Below are positions 11,828 through 23,522 of a DNA stretch of 64,000 bases, piece by piece. Positions within the stretch are counted from its first letter, which is position 1, and each line of letters starts with the position of its first letter. The notes beneath the pieces are model-generated. The model had not been told where the DNA came from. It ran no database searches and was given only the letters and a program-made list of their open reading frames with translations. The stretch covers positions 218,477 through 282,476 of the forward strand of contig CAXAMN010003947.1 of assembly GCA_963970005.1 (NCBI GenBank), given 5' to 3'. This DNA comes from Durusdinium trenchii (lineage: Eukaryota; Sar; Dinophyceae; Suessiales; Symbiodiniaceae). A program made the position numbers and the translations under genes.

Positions 11828-14800
11828 CAGCCTCCTTCATCTTGCAACAGTCCGCCTTGATCAGGGAGTCGTCCACCGACGCCAGCCCGGTGGTGGTGCT
11901 CTCCGCCAAGACCACGAGACCCTCTGCCAAGCTGTCGACACCTTTCATGAAGACCTCCACCTTCTTGAAGATGTCCTGGCTGTGTCCCCCGAATCCGTCA
12001 TGACGAAGTCAACACACAACCATGAGCGGGCAGTACAGGCACTCACTTCTTGACCTCAAAGCTGACACTACATGAAACTACTTACTTTTCCTGCTTAAGT
12101 TCCTTCATCCCATTTAAGATATCGTTGAGGCACACAGTTTCAGAATTCTCCCAGCCAGCCGAGCCCTCTGAATACCCTCCACCCTCCCAGCCAGCCTGGA
12201 GCGTCACGTCGAAGGAGATGAAGTCTTTGACGATGCCCTCGAAGACGGGATCCACCGGCTCTCCCGCGAAGAAGCGCTCCTCGTGCTCGTCACGTAAGCT
12301 GAGCTTGGCTCATGAGCTCAGATTTGGATTCTAGTCTGGGGTATGAGTATGACATGTATGAGTTGGGCATCTTTGTGAGGAATTTATATGATGTTTTATT
12401 TGGGCATCCTGGCCTTGAGTACCTTCCACTCCATCGTGACGGCTGAGATTTGCTCTCCATCCATGGCCGGTGCTCACCGGCACCGCGGTGCCGGAAATGG
12501 ATCGAGAGGAAGCAGGGGGGGAAGAATCGACTTGCAGCGGGGAGAGCATGAAAGCAGCTGTAGAGCATGGAGAATGGAGGAATGAGGTGTGCAACTTGCA
12601 ATGGCCGTCTTGTTGGAATGTCTTTGACCTGAAAATTGGTCTTCTTTGACCTCCCATCATTGAGCCAAAGGATACAATGCAAACTAGAAACCGGAAGCGG
12701 TCATCTTCCGCAAGACTGAGCCCTGTGAAACTTCTCTGCGGCAAAGTAGCGGACAGTATTCAAGTCTCTTTGGTGAATTGCTGCTTGGGCTACAGTGCCA
12801 ATCATCCGTGCAGATTTACCCTATAGTCGCTCATGTCAGGCATTCGTAGTCCTACCAGCCGGACTCTATGTCAAAAAAAACCTTCAAAAAAAACACAGGA
12901 TCTGTAAAACAGTTCTTCCATCTTTGGCTTCTCCGTTCCCATCTCTAACGTCCTCTGGCTCGGGCGGGCGAGTGGAGAGGACCGCAGTGTCTGACCTCGT
13001 GGAGAGGCGGCCAGTGGAGGGCATGCAAGCACCGCATGAAGCAGCAAATGGCGAAGTGTCCACCCACCTGGTCTTGGCAATGTTGACCTTACCTCCACAC
13101 TCATCACAAAACAAAATCAAAACAAATAACATATTAAGCCTTGCCAAGCCTTTAAATACTACGTTGCCCTGCCGGTCTCCACCCGTCCGTTCCTTTTCCG
13201 AGGCACATCTCGATCTCCCCCAGCGCCAGCGGCTTCCTCACCAGGTCGGGGCTCTCGGCCTGCGGAGGAAGCGGAGGCCGCGTGGAATTCGGCGATGTGT
13301 ATGAAATATTACCCAGACACTCCATGGGACTGCCATATATGCCGATCAGTTGGGGTGGTGCCAGGGGGGGTCAATTTAAGCATATATGGCAGTCCCATGG
13401 ACTGTCTGGGTTATGAAATTACAAACCCAAAATTACGCCGGCATAGACCCCAGATAGCGGGTGTATAAGTATATTCTAGGGATCATTGACCATTCATTGA
13501 GGCATTTCATGCATGTTCGACACCACGCCTACCACAGCCACCTCCCAGATTCTGCGGAACCGACATAGGTTGATGGAGCGGGGTACACTCGAGGCGACTC
13601 ACGCGATAATGACTCTGTTACCAGAGTGTGACAGGACATCTTCCAAAAAAGTAGAGTTGTCCTGTGCCTCCATGAGTAGTATTGCAAACTTACAAGCCCC
13701 CTTCAGATGCCCTCGAGCGTAGATTTCCTTGGCGAGGTCTCGGTGTTGATCGTCATTGCCGATCCCATGTTGTGGGCATATCCCCGCGAGCTCTCAATGT
13801 GAAGGCACCGTCTCTAGCAGTTTGGGCCATTGGCTTTTATCAACTGGAAAAAAAGGACTTTACCTTCTGCCTTGCAGTACTTTTGCGCGGTTTCTGTGCG
13901 AGTTGTTCTCTTGAGAAGACCTATGTGGCAGGAAGTGTGGCAGGACACACTACTTCAAGCCCATGTGAAGAGTCGAAAACACACAACTTGGTTTACTTCT
14001 CGTACTAAAAGCGGGCTAGCGTGTTTCACCCTTTGTTTTTTGCTGCTTCATACATTCTTTGTGACGCTACTGTGAGTCTCGTGCGCATTCTGATCATTGT
14101 TCAAAAGATGTCAATATATGCACGTATAACCCAGGGGCAAGCAAACCCTGTGAGTGCAGGTGGGGTCTTTGCGTGTCTGGTTTCTGGATCCAACCGGATT
14201 GAACGGAGCGGAATGCGGCGTCACTATCCACGCCAAGAGGTCCATCCGTTGGCGTCACGAGAGGTCAATCTCGGCCGGTTCCGACTGCCCGGCCTCCGCC
14301 TTTCTGTTAGGCATAACCCCCACCACATAAAGCAGGACTGCTGCAACTGTGGCCTCGACTCGTCATCGAACTCGGGACCATGAACCCCCCCCTGGTCACA
14401 TCATAGATGGCACCTCAACACCTTTTCCGTAGGAACACGTCGTGAACAACGCTCCAACACGGAAGCACAGGGTCACCGGGTCTTAGCGGATCTGAATGGG
14501 TCGTTAGTGAGTCGGAGTGTACCATTGGGGATCGTTCGGAGATGAAGCGACTGCTCTAGGCCAGTTCAGCACTTCCGCTTTCGAAAGCATCTTTCAAGAA
14601 CAAGGCCTCTGAAGCCCTGCCAAATAATGTGCAAATTATATCTGACGCCGCTGACGCCTGTTAGATACCGATAGCCAGCCCAAAAGGGCGGCCAAAGATC
14701 CTAAGGCCGTTCAGATTGTCCCAAGCAATGCCAGGACGCAATGACGTAGAAGATCTTGTGGCCTCTTAGAATTGCACATCGCTGTGGCCTCGGAGACAGC

Positions 14801-15344
14801 ATGTTAGGACCCTGGAAGCTGCAGGGCTCTTGGGACTCCAGTGGGTGGGAGACTGTAAGGTTCTCTAGCTGGGAAAGCCGTGTGCACAATCCTGCGCCTA
14901 GTCAATGCAACCATGCATTGCAGAAGCTTGCGGAGCACGCCCAACGAGAAAACAAAGGCCAGTGCAGAATACCAACATCGACCCCAAAAGAGCTCCGAAC
15001 CCCTCGAGGGCTCATCCTCAAGGTCTCTTCAGGACACAAAACCTCCGAAAACCCCTTGCAAGGACGAAAGGGTCTCTGCAGCTCGGCATCTCAAAGCGAT
15101 GCCGCATCTTTCTGCAGTTTCCTTTTTGCCGCATCCTTTCGCATCTACTGAACTGCCTCCCTGCGCCCCCCCTGTACAGTGATATAATGGGTGGGTTGGC
15201 CTGAAATGGCCAAGTCGAAATTCCAAAACCTGCCTACATAAGGTCGCCTTCCCACCACCGGGCCGGGACCAGTGTGAGAACTGGCTGGCCGGACTCGTCG
15301 TCGCTGCTGCTTTCGAGTGGTGAAGCGCTGGGTGATGCATCCAT
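11828..15344 (-). CDS. multi-exon gene, unrecognised acidic protein
   Basis: Several minus exons have convincing composition and splice sites. 15238-15344 starts with a Met (MDASPSASPLESSSDDES) and ends at a GTAGGC donor, so it may be the first exon. About 13600-13775 (DDQHRDLAKEIYARGHLKG, then LMEAQDNSTFLEDVLSHSG) ends at a canonical GTGAGT donor. About 13190-13254 (SPDLVRKPLALGEIEMCLGK) follows a CAG acceptor. About 12130-12285 (EERFFAGEPVDPVFEGIVKD, then FISFDVTLQAGWEG) follows, and 11828-11975 (DIFKKVEVFMKGVDSLAEGL, then ESTTTGLASVDDSLIKAD) lies between a CAG acceptor and a GTGCTGG donor. No domain is recognised; the last two resemble helical scaffolding proteins. Whether all exons belong to one gene is inference from order and strand. 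A foldback element sits in one intron. Confidence 0.5.
13300..13419. mobile_element. small foldback (MITE-like) element
   Basis: A 31-base arm at 13312-13342 and its reverse complement at 13380-13410 differ at one position and are separated by a 37-base loop containing a G-run. Outside the arms the word TATGAAAT occurs as a direct repeat at 13300-13307 and 13412-13419, like an 8-bp target-site duplication (three extra bases on the left). It has no coding capacity and lies between exons of the minus-strand gene. Confidence 0.65.
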
Positions 15345-17320
15345 CTTGACAAATCAAGATCCATGACCTTGAGCCCTGGATCCCTGCGGCCATTGCACTC
15401 GGCCGGCCCCTGCCTTTTGGCCTCCGAACGTCGCAAACACACCAGGATCAATGCATCTACTCTTGGTGTGCGTGTGCACTGGCATCCTCTGCTTGTCATC
15501 ACAGGAACCCCGTCGAATGATTGCGGCAACTGACTGCGCTCACCCCAGTCTAAACGCTTGGTATCACGAGCGTGCCCTGACACGAAATTCATGGAAAATC
15601 ATGGAAGTGGATCCCTAAAGTGCGCAGGTGGTGCTGTAGGAGTCTGATGAAAGTTCTTATATATGACGCGGGGTGGTCGTTGGGTGTGGGGTTCCCGGAA
15701 TCGATGCAGGACAAGGACCAGGAAAGGGACCAATGGACCAGGGGACCTACTCAGGATTATGTTTGTTTTGATCCCGTTCTTTGTTTCTTTTGATCTAGAT
15801 GCTGCAAAGAATGGCCTTGGGGTCTCCTGTTGCGAGCATTCCCATTTCAAGCAGCTTGCTGGCCCAAAGGTTCGCCCTTTCTCATCTACTAGAACTATCA
15901 TACCGCTTCGTTTGTCTTCTGGCATGTGAGGTGGTAAAGTCCAACACTGAACACAGCTGCTGCAAATCGTGGCAGAAGAACAAGACTGTACCTGTGGGGC
16001 TCTGTGGAGCCTTTTTGGGTGCGCTGAGGTTCATCGCAAAAGTAATGACATGAACTGCCACCCCTGCCCTTAGCACAGAGCCGCATCACAGCCACGACAT
16101 CTCGATTCCGCTTTTGACTGCCGCCCGGCCAAACTGGTCAGAGCATCAAGAAGGCAGTGGCTTTCTCAGTGAAGGGCCAGGAGGCATCCCTGGTCCACCT
16201 GAATTGCTGCAAGCAGCTGAGCAGCTCAGAGCAGCTCTAGACAGAACTCTCAATAGAACTGTGTGTGAGGTCACATGTGAGAGTACATGCTTTGAGAACT
16301 TCTCATGCAGTCTGATGGATCCATGAAGACATGTACAGTAGGATTGTCATGCTTTGACCATGCAACTTACTGCTTGTCCTGTTTGGCCATGACACCCTCC
16401 CAGCTCGGATGATGGAAAAGCTCTGGCTTTGGCCGTCACAGGACCGAAAAAGCAGATCCAAAAGATGGGCGTAGTCCAAGCGACTCATGGTCCGACTTGG
16501 TTGTGAATGGGGTAGAATTCACCGTAGAACCACTGACTGACTGACTGACTGACTGAGGTTCCTATTCAATTCATGTCATTCTCATTTGGGTTTCTTTGTG
16601 TGTCACCTGAGAAAATCAACAATACTGTATGCCCTTCTGATTTCCTTTGGCTTTCGTTCCTTCGGTTGACAGAGGAAGTCAAAGGACACTGTAGACGAAG
16701 GTTTCCTCCTTGAAGGCAGTTCCTGGACCCACTTTGAAATGGAAGAGTGTGGGATGATGGATGATGGGGCTCTCAAAGAATCTTCGCTATCGTCTTGGCA
16801 CTGCAATCAAGGCACTCTCCACCCAAGTGATGGCAGGTCATGTGGCAAACAGGTAGGCCTTTCTCCGGCTCACCTGCCTCCACGTCCTTTGTACCTTGCG
16901 AAGTGCAAACACGGCGCTCCTCCTGCTTGAACTGCTTTGGAGGATTCCATGTGAATCGTGGGGCGCCAGGCACAGGCTACAGAGGCCCCGGCTCACATGA
17001 TCTGCTGACGCTAGGAAGGGCTCACCTGCCACAATTTGCATGCCGCATGAATGACCAAAGTCGTCATTAGACAAGGTGCCAAAAAATCCCTGCCAATCAA
17101 AGAAGTCTCAGCCCCCAGAGAAAAAAGAAACACTTGTGCATCTTTTCGCTAGTGGTCCGAACTGCAAAGGGCACTTGCTGTTGCCACATTGCTTCAGTCT
17201 TTCAAGCGTTCCAGCACATCAACCCTCCAGCCTTGGTAAGGAGGAAAAGCCAGTGCAGGATTCAAAGCAGCCTGGCACTAAGGATTCGGATCATGCGAAG
17301 CTTGGAGGCCTGGAACATCC
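15345..17320. other. no firmly supported gene
   Basis: A minus frame at 15800-15925 (SGMIVLVDEKGRTFGPAS) and a plus frame at 16114-16323 are open but have no recognisable domain or paired splice sites. A tandem ACTG microsatellite lies at 16530-16556. Confidence 0.3.
16530..16556. repeat. ACTG microsatellite
   Basis: About six tandem copies of the tetranucleotide ACTG. Confidence 0.9.
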
Positions 17321-17327
17321 TTGACTT

Positions 17328-17470
17328 TCACCTATAGCTTGAAAGCTTGCGCAAGTGAGTCATCCTGCTGAACAGACTGAACTCCCTGAGCGAGACCGCA
17401 GCCTCGCAAGCTACACCAGAGGCAGAATCCTCCTCGCCTGCATCGCAGCATTGGCGGCCAGACCGCTCCT
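17328..17470 (-). CDS. possible exon, unrecognised
   Basis: A minus frame reads CCDAGEEDSASGVACEAAVS then LREFSLFSRMTHLRKLSSYR before a TAG. It is open and protein-like but has no domain; an AG microsatellite at 17513-17530 lies just upstream. Confidence 0.2.
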
Positions 17471-17914
17471 GTGACCAAAATGAAGAAGAAGGAGAAAAAA
17501 AAAATGGCCGAGACAGAGAGAGAGAGAGAGGTAGAGATAGAGAGTCGAAAGTTATCCGATTTCTTTCTATGGCCGCCACGGGATTCATGGACCTCAAAGA
17601 CCCCACATGCTGGACGTGCTCGTCCTTTCCCGCGAGACCTGGAGACCTGTCGGGCAGTTTTAACAACCCCACTGGTCGTTTGACCAAGATTTGGGACCCA
17701 ATGCGTCAATCTGGGGGGGAGGACGGGGAGCATGGAATTCGTATGAATTCCCCAAACGCATCACCATGAGGGGTGACATTTATACACCTGGAAGCCAGAA
17801 AGTTCTCCTTCGTTCTTTCTAGTGAAAGGCCAGAAAAGGAGGGAGTTTGGCAGGCTGTCTGCATTGGTTCTCTAGCACATTGTGGACTAACATCTTCATC
17901 CTCTCCTGTAGGCT

Positions 17915-18720
17915 GCCTCATACAGAGTCTTCTCCGCCTCCACGGCAGACTTCACGGCTTGTGCCACCTTCTCGTGGCGCAAGGATGCCCAGGGCGGAGG
18001 TCATTCGGTCACGAGTCACCACAGTTCGCGATGGTGAAAGGACACCCAGACTCTCTGCACACCTAGATGACCTACACCGCGATTTCTAGTGGTCTTCAAT
18101 CCACACCCGGTCGCCAGCGAGGGGGGTTGGCCTGAAACCGAAGCACACGGCACTGGTGTGGCTGATGGTGAAGATAGTCCTGCAGGACCTTTACGCGATG
18201 TTGCCTGGCAAGTTCAGTGGCAAAGTCTGCTGAGCCTTCAACACATGAGAACTGTCCGGCATGATTTTCAGATGGGTGCTCTCCTAGATCTTTTGGATCT
18301 CCTTCATTGCAAAATGTGAAATGTGTACCCGTCTCCATCCACCTGGCTGATGCATATTTCAACTTCAATCCTGACTTCGTCTCGACCTTCGAGCAGCTAT
18401 CCCACCCCTCACGTATCTATGTCGCGTTGGGTCCCCATGGGCACCTCTCCAATCTGGACATCGCAGGGTGTCGCTCCGGAAGGGGCAATGAAGGACAAAG
18501 CTCCTCAACCTGAGGGCCATCCACGCGCGGTGTTTTCGCAAAAAAGGCGCGCGCGCACCGGTCTGAGGAGCCTGGTATGTTCACCGCACGGTTTACGTGG
18601 AGTTTCGAGTGAAGCGAAGTGGTCTAGAAAGGCTCCTGCCCTTGTCGCAAGTAGCAGGGCCCGGGTTCCTGTAGTCCCTTCCTCATCGACTGCTTCGTTG
18701 GCCCAAGCAACTTGCATGCT
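17915..18720 (-). CDS. two minus exon candidates, helical, unrecognised
   Basis: About 17915-17985 reads EKVAQAVKSAVEAEKTLYEA, a helix-forming stretch ending near a non-GT donor (GAGAGG). About 18600-18715 reads MQVAWANEAVDEEGTTGTRA followed by LLLATRAGAFLDHF. Both have good composition on the dominant gene strand. They may belong to one gene; no family is recognised. Confidence 0.3.
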
Positions 18721-19938
18721 ATCCACCGACCAGGAGAAAGTCCAGTGAGGTGTATTAAAGAAAGAGAAAGAACTTTGTAACAAGGGATGATTGGGGAGAA
18801 AAAGATCGAGAGGCGAACAGTCTGATAAATAGATAGTTCCAGCTGGGCCGTCTAGTGTAAATCTGATTGCGCGTCTCCTACATAAGGGTGGGTCATACGG
18901 GGAGCCCAAACGATTGCCACTTATAAGACTGTAAAATCCAAAAATCAAAAGCTGCCCTTGGAGCTGGCTTGTTGGACCCTAGCAGTCAATCATTGACCAT
19001 CTTGACCTTCGTCCACCTCTTTCCTAAGGAAATGAGCCGAGATCAATGAACCATGGTCAACCATGCCGCCCGGGCAAGCACCCCGCTTAGCCAGGCCTTG
19101 CTCTGTAGCCACGAGGATGCGTTTGCCACTGCCTCTAGGCTGGCCTCCCACAAGGCAACTGTCACTAGTGAGGAGCCTGTTCACTTTTGGCAAGACTGTA
19201 TTAGAGTCAGCGTTGGAAAGGAGGGCATCAACGTGGTTGAATCAAACATCTCTAAACACCCCAAAACTATGGCACTACATCTCCAAATGGTGTCCATGAT
19301 GCCTCTTCCGATGCTGTGCAAATTCAGGTTTCCTGATAGTCTGTGATATTTGCTACAATTTCCAACTAGTGCGACACTAGAATCAACTACAACCAAAATT
19401 AGCAATGAGCACTGGACTTCTCCGACACTCTGGGTTACCTTGCCTGCACCACTCCCTGCAGTGCCACCCAAAAAGAACACGGCCACCGACCCGCACGCAA
19501 CCGTTCCCTTTTTGTCCGAGCGCAGGCCGGACCCGTGGCTCTATCCACGAAACCTTTTTCCAGTGTACGGTCTATCTTTTTTTTTTTACCACCGCGGTCT
19601 GGTGCGCATGGCGCGCACCGGGCGCGAGCGGCCGCCGAGAGTCTTTGGAGGTCCTGGTCCCTTTGCAGGGCCGGGGCCGCGAACTGCAGCGCTTGAGAGG
19701 CGTGGCTCGGCCTCTGACGGTCCATGAGCTTCTGCCTGGGCGGCAACGTCGGAAAGGACCTGTCCGAAAGGTCGGAAACCCATCGCCTTCTAACACAGGA
19801 AGTGGCACAAGAGTGCCCTTGAGGTGGTTTTTATGGATATCTTCCTTCAACCATCGGCTTATTTCATGGCTTTGGATATGAGAGGCATCTTTTCACCACC
19901 ACCAGCGGCAGGGCCCCAATATCCCCACCCCCATGATG
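18721..19938. other. weak minus exon candidates only
   Basis: A GC-rich minus stretch at 19600-19740 (LMDRQRPSHASQALQFAAPA and following) is open and Ala/Arg-rich. No splice sites or domain can be assigned. An AT-rich patch with repeated ATGTAAGTTACA-type words starts at the right edge and belongs to the next element. Confidence 0.3.
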
Positions 19939-20179
19939 GGGGGGGGACCTTTTTATTGTAACTTACATTTTCCATCATTTTCCATAGGTTGGTACCTGGA
20001 AAATGTAATCTAACATTTTCCTGGCAAGACGTAGAAAATGTAATATTACATTTTTCTGGTGCCAACATGCCTGAAATGACCTCAACAGACATGTAAGTTA
20101 CATTATCAAGAAAAATGTAAGTTACAATTAGGGGACGTACGGGAAAGCATGCACAGATTGCACAAACATGTGAGATCAT

Positions 20180-20395
20180 GTGAGCATTGCTCAAAACCTA
20201 TGGGGAACTTGTTCTAACGGGCTCTTCTTTCGCAAGTTCCTTTCGCAACACTTTCGCGACTTGCGTTCTGGAAATTTTGAGGAAAAACACGTTAGCCAGC
20301 TTTGGCGGACGGAACTGATTTCGCAAGCTTTTGCTAGCGCTCTCGCCAGTTTTGGTTTGTCCCTGGCTCCCAGCGTAATTACAGTTGCTTTTCAG
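20180..20395 (+). CDS. exon-like open stretch inside the inverted-repeat element
   Basis: The plus frame reads FFRKFLSQHFRDLRSGNFEE, then a Ser/Ala-rich stretch ending SVITVAFQ, and stops at a textbook CAG|GTATGT donor exactly where the tandem array begins. The same GTATGT word begins the array units, so the donor match may be a by-product of the repeat. No domain is recognised. Confidence 0.25.
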
Positions 20396-21040
20396 GTATG
20401 TCCTTCTTAAGGCTTATCTTCTTTCCAGCTGTTGTTTCTCTAGATTTGCTGGCGCCCAATTTTGCCTCATCCAAGGTTCTCAGCTTACATTTTCTCTTTA
20501 AAGTAGGTATATCCTTATTAAGGTTTATCGTCTTTCTAGCTGTTGTTTCTCTAGATTTGCTGGTGCCCTCCACATGTTTTGCTTATCCCAGGTTCTCAGC
20601 TTACATTTTCTCTGTAAAGTAGGAATGTCCTTCTGAAGGCTTATCTTCTTTCTAGCTGTAGCTGCTGTTTCTCTAGGTTTGCTGGTGCTCTCCCCAATGT
20701 TGGCTTCCCCCAGGTTCCCAACTTACATTTTAGTTTCAGGTATGTCCTTCTTAAGGCTTATCTTCTTTCTACCGGTTGTTTCTCTTGATTTGCTGGTGCC
20801 CAATTTTGCCTCATCCAAGGTTCTCAGCTTACAGTTTCTCTTTAAAGTTGGTATGTCCTTCTTAAGACTTATCTTCTTTCTAGCTGTAGCTGGTGTTTCT
20901 CTAGGTTTGCTGGTGCTCTCCCTAATTTTGGCTTCTCCCAGGTTCCCAGCTTACATGTTCTCTTAAGTATGTCCTTCTTAAGGCTTATCTTCTTTCTAGA
21001 TGTTGTTTCTCTAGATTTGCCGGTGCCCTCAATCATTGCC
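20396..21040. repeat. tandem array, 111-117-bp units, six copies
   Basis: Units start at about 20396, 20507, 20623, 20740, 20851 and 20967, each with GTATGTCCTTCTTAAGG or a variant, followed by CTTATCTTCTTTCTAGCTG, a TTTGCTGGTGC word and TCAGCTTACATTTTCTC. Three subtypes are visible: copies 1 and 4, copies 2 and 6, and copies 3 and 5 resemble each other most. Confidence 0.85.
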
Positions 21041-21639
21041 GTCGAGTGCGGAGCTTGTCACAGGGTCGCACGCTTGGCTGAAATGCTATGGTGGCCATGC
21101 ATTTTCAAGCCTGCTTTCTGCATGTTACATTTATGTATTGTCAAAAGCAAGCAGCATTTGGGTTTTTGCTGCTTTGGCCTTCTGAAAGAAGACGTCCAAC
21201 CTCCCTAAGTTACATGGTTCATTCTATAAAAAGAGGGGGGGGACCTGGACGTCAATAAATGTAAGTTACATGTTTTCACGCCCCCCCCCCATGTGTTTTT
21301 CTGCGTCTCTTCTATGAGTGTTTCCCCCAATTTCCCCAGGGATCTTCCAGAGATCTCCAGTCCGCGCATGTGTTTTTGGGGGGGAGGGGGTCAAAATGTA
21401 ACTTTGAAGCTTTCACAGAAACAAAATGAAGCAACCTTCTATGCCTTTGCTTGATGTTGCTGGCTACGTGAGCAAGGTCCAACCCCCCCTACCCCCCCCC
21501 CAAAAAGGCCTGAAACTGGACCAGGGGCGTGTAAGTTATATTTATCACCCCCGAAGAAGTAAGTTACAATAAAAAGTTCCCCCCCCTGGTCCCCCCCTGT
21601 TTTCAGTGCCTAAGGGGGTGGTGATGCCCCAATAAGGGT

Positions 21640-23369
21640 CTCAGCAGCTAGCCCTTTCCTTTCAACCAGTGCGAGCCACAAGAAGCTCTTCTCCGCCAGC
21701 AACGCGGGATCCGCAAAGCTCAAGGCGAAGCAGTCCTCCTCTCAGGGGTGACAAACGGCAACCACCAAGCTTAAGCCCCAAACATCATCCGGTTGGGGGG
21801 CGATGACGAAGGAAAACGACTCGCAAAGCAAGAGGTTGGCCACGTTGGCAACCAATAACTTCAGGTTTGGGTAGCGCACGATCAGATTAAAAATTAGTTG
21901 CCTTCAAGTCAATTATTGAGGATCGTTGAGGGTTTCCTATGTAAATCAATAAGGGACCGAGGGAACAAACCAGAAGCTTGTACAGTGCGCTGGCACCAGA
22001 TGCAGAACATGGAGGAGCATTGCAAGAGAGCAAGAGCATTGAACCCAAGCCTTGAAACCAAGTTGATCCCAAGCGTGCTTGTGAAAATTCAGATTCACTT
22101 CAGATTCCTTCAGACTTCAAAGAACAAAAAAAAACGAGTCACGCCGATCCAGGCCAGTCCTCCGATGCCAGCCTGAAATTGGAGAGCTTCACGTGTCGGG
22201 GGTGACTGCGGGAGGAACGGGCATGTCTGAAACGTAGGTGTCAACATGTGTCAACTGCATTATCCGACTGGACCAGCGATTCCACTGATTCTACTATAGA
22301 ACGCAAGCTACGTATCGCCCAAGCATTTCAGACAAGTGGCAAGACCAGAGCAGGATCGCGGCGCAAGTCGTGCGATGCAAATTGCAAGGCTCGGCCCTGT
22401 TGTTGCAGCACGCGGCCCATGAAGTCCCTGTTAGACCTGGCATTGACACTCGTTGATGGGGCTCAAAGCTGGCCTGGTCACTGTGCTGGTTGATTCATCA
22501 GGATTTAGATGGCGGGACCCTGCCTTGCAGGGATGCTTTCTGAACTATCCCTTGCAGTTGATCCAAGAAGGAGACATTATTAACCATCCCTTGTATCAGA
22601 GGATCTGTGACCCCCTTAGCTTTCCCTGCCCCTTGACCATCTCAAAGACTTCAAAGTGTAGGGATCACATCTCACTGCGCCATATTCCTGTGTCATCTAA
22701 CTGGGTCACATCTCACTGAGAGATACCGAGGTGTGACTGGGTCATCATCAAACTTCCTGTGATTTGTAGTTTCATGGGACTCTAGCCAGGGGGAAGTCCA
22801 TGGACTCCCCCTCAAATGGGCCCATGGTGTCTCCCCGAAAGGAGCTCGCCTCAGGGCCTCGGCAGCGAAGCGCAGCGCCACGCGGTTTTGCCGGGCGGCC
22901 GCGAAGGCCAGGTCCTCATCAGCCTGGGGCCGAGGGAGTCATCAAATGCAAGCGATGAGGTGCAAGAATTCCATACGCGATATGATAAAACAGAAGTGGA
23001 AAAATGGTCGGTATATCATAACACATCTACATTTACATGGCGGTGGTTTTAAACATGTGTCAAGTGACTCAAGTGTTTGATGTTCTATGATATGGGATGC
23101 CTGCTCATATGTGATATATATGATATACATTGATATGCATAGGATGCCCGCTCTTGAACTGGAATCGTGTGTATCTCGAATCCACCAGGGCAAGGCTAAA
23201 AATAGTGTGTCCAGTGTCGAGTCTGGTGCATGTCCTTTCTGGGCGTCACGGCACGTGTCCACCGCCGCTCACACCGTCCTTGAGCATCTCATCCGCCAGG
23301 CGCAGCAGCAAGCCATCCCGCTGCACCACCGCCATCATAACCGCCTGCTCTGGGCGGACTGGCTCATCC
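21640..23369 (-). CDS. DUF4116-repeat protein (partial, multi-exon)
   Basis: Exon 23273-23369 encodes VRPEQAVMMAVVQRDGLLLR then LADEMLKDG, and exon 22850-22923 encodes ADEDLAFAAARQNRVALRFA then AEALR. Joined in phase they continue the DUF4116 pattern, in which each unit of about 48 residues carries a helix of the type VxxAVxxxGxALxxAxxxL. The acceptors are CAG; the donors are GTGAGC after the first and GCGAGC after the second. Further left, two exon-like stretches at about 21785-21880 (YPNLKLLVANVANLLLCESF) and 21650-21735 (FALSFADPALLAEKSFLWLA) may belong to the same gene. DUF4116 proteins are numerous in dinoflagellates; their function is unknown. The N-terminal and C-terminal ends were not found. 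Confidence 0.7.
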
Positions 23370-23476
23370 CTGGTGAAAACATGTCAATACCCTCCAGCTG
23401 AAGACCGGAACTGGTCAACCAAAAGCCTGTCTGATCTGAAAAGGATGAAGGATGGAGGACCGTGGTTAACTGGGCT

Positions 23477-23522
23477 CTTCTTCTTCTTCTTTTTCTTCTT
23501 CTTCTTCTTCTTCCTCTTCTTC
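23477..23522. repeat. TTC microsatellite
   Basis: An imperfect run of TTC/TCC trinucleotides; on the minus strand it reads as an Arg/Lys-rich frame, which is an artefact of the repeat. Confidence 0.85.

Larger units (their letters stand above)
19939..21586. mobile_element. 1.65-kb element with 28-bp terminal inverted repeats
   Basis: The left end, an eight-base G-run then ACCTTTTTATTGTAACTTAC at 19939-19966, is matched in reverse complement at 21559-21586 with one mismatch. Between the ends lie repeated TGTAAGTTACA palindromes (about 20095, 20115, 21205, 21260, 21530), several G/C homopolymers, and a tandem array at 20396-21040. No transposase was recognised, so it looks like a non-autonomous DNA transposon or a composite of smaller ones. 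It lies next to minus-strand exons at 21640-21880, so it may occupy an intron or the 3' flank of that gene. A clear target-site duplication was not found because both flanks are homopolymer-rich. Confidence 0.6.
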
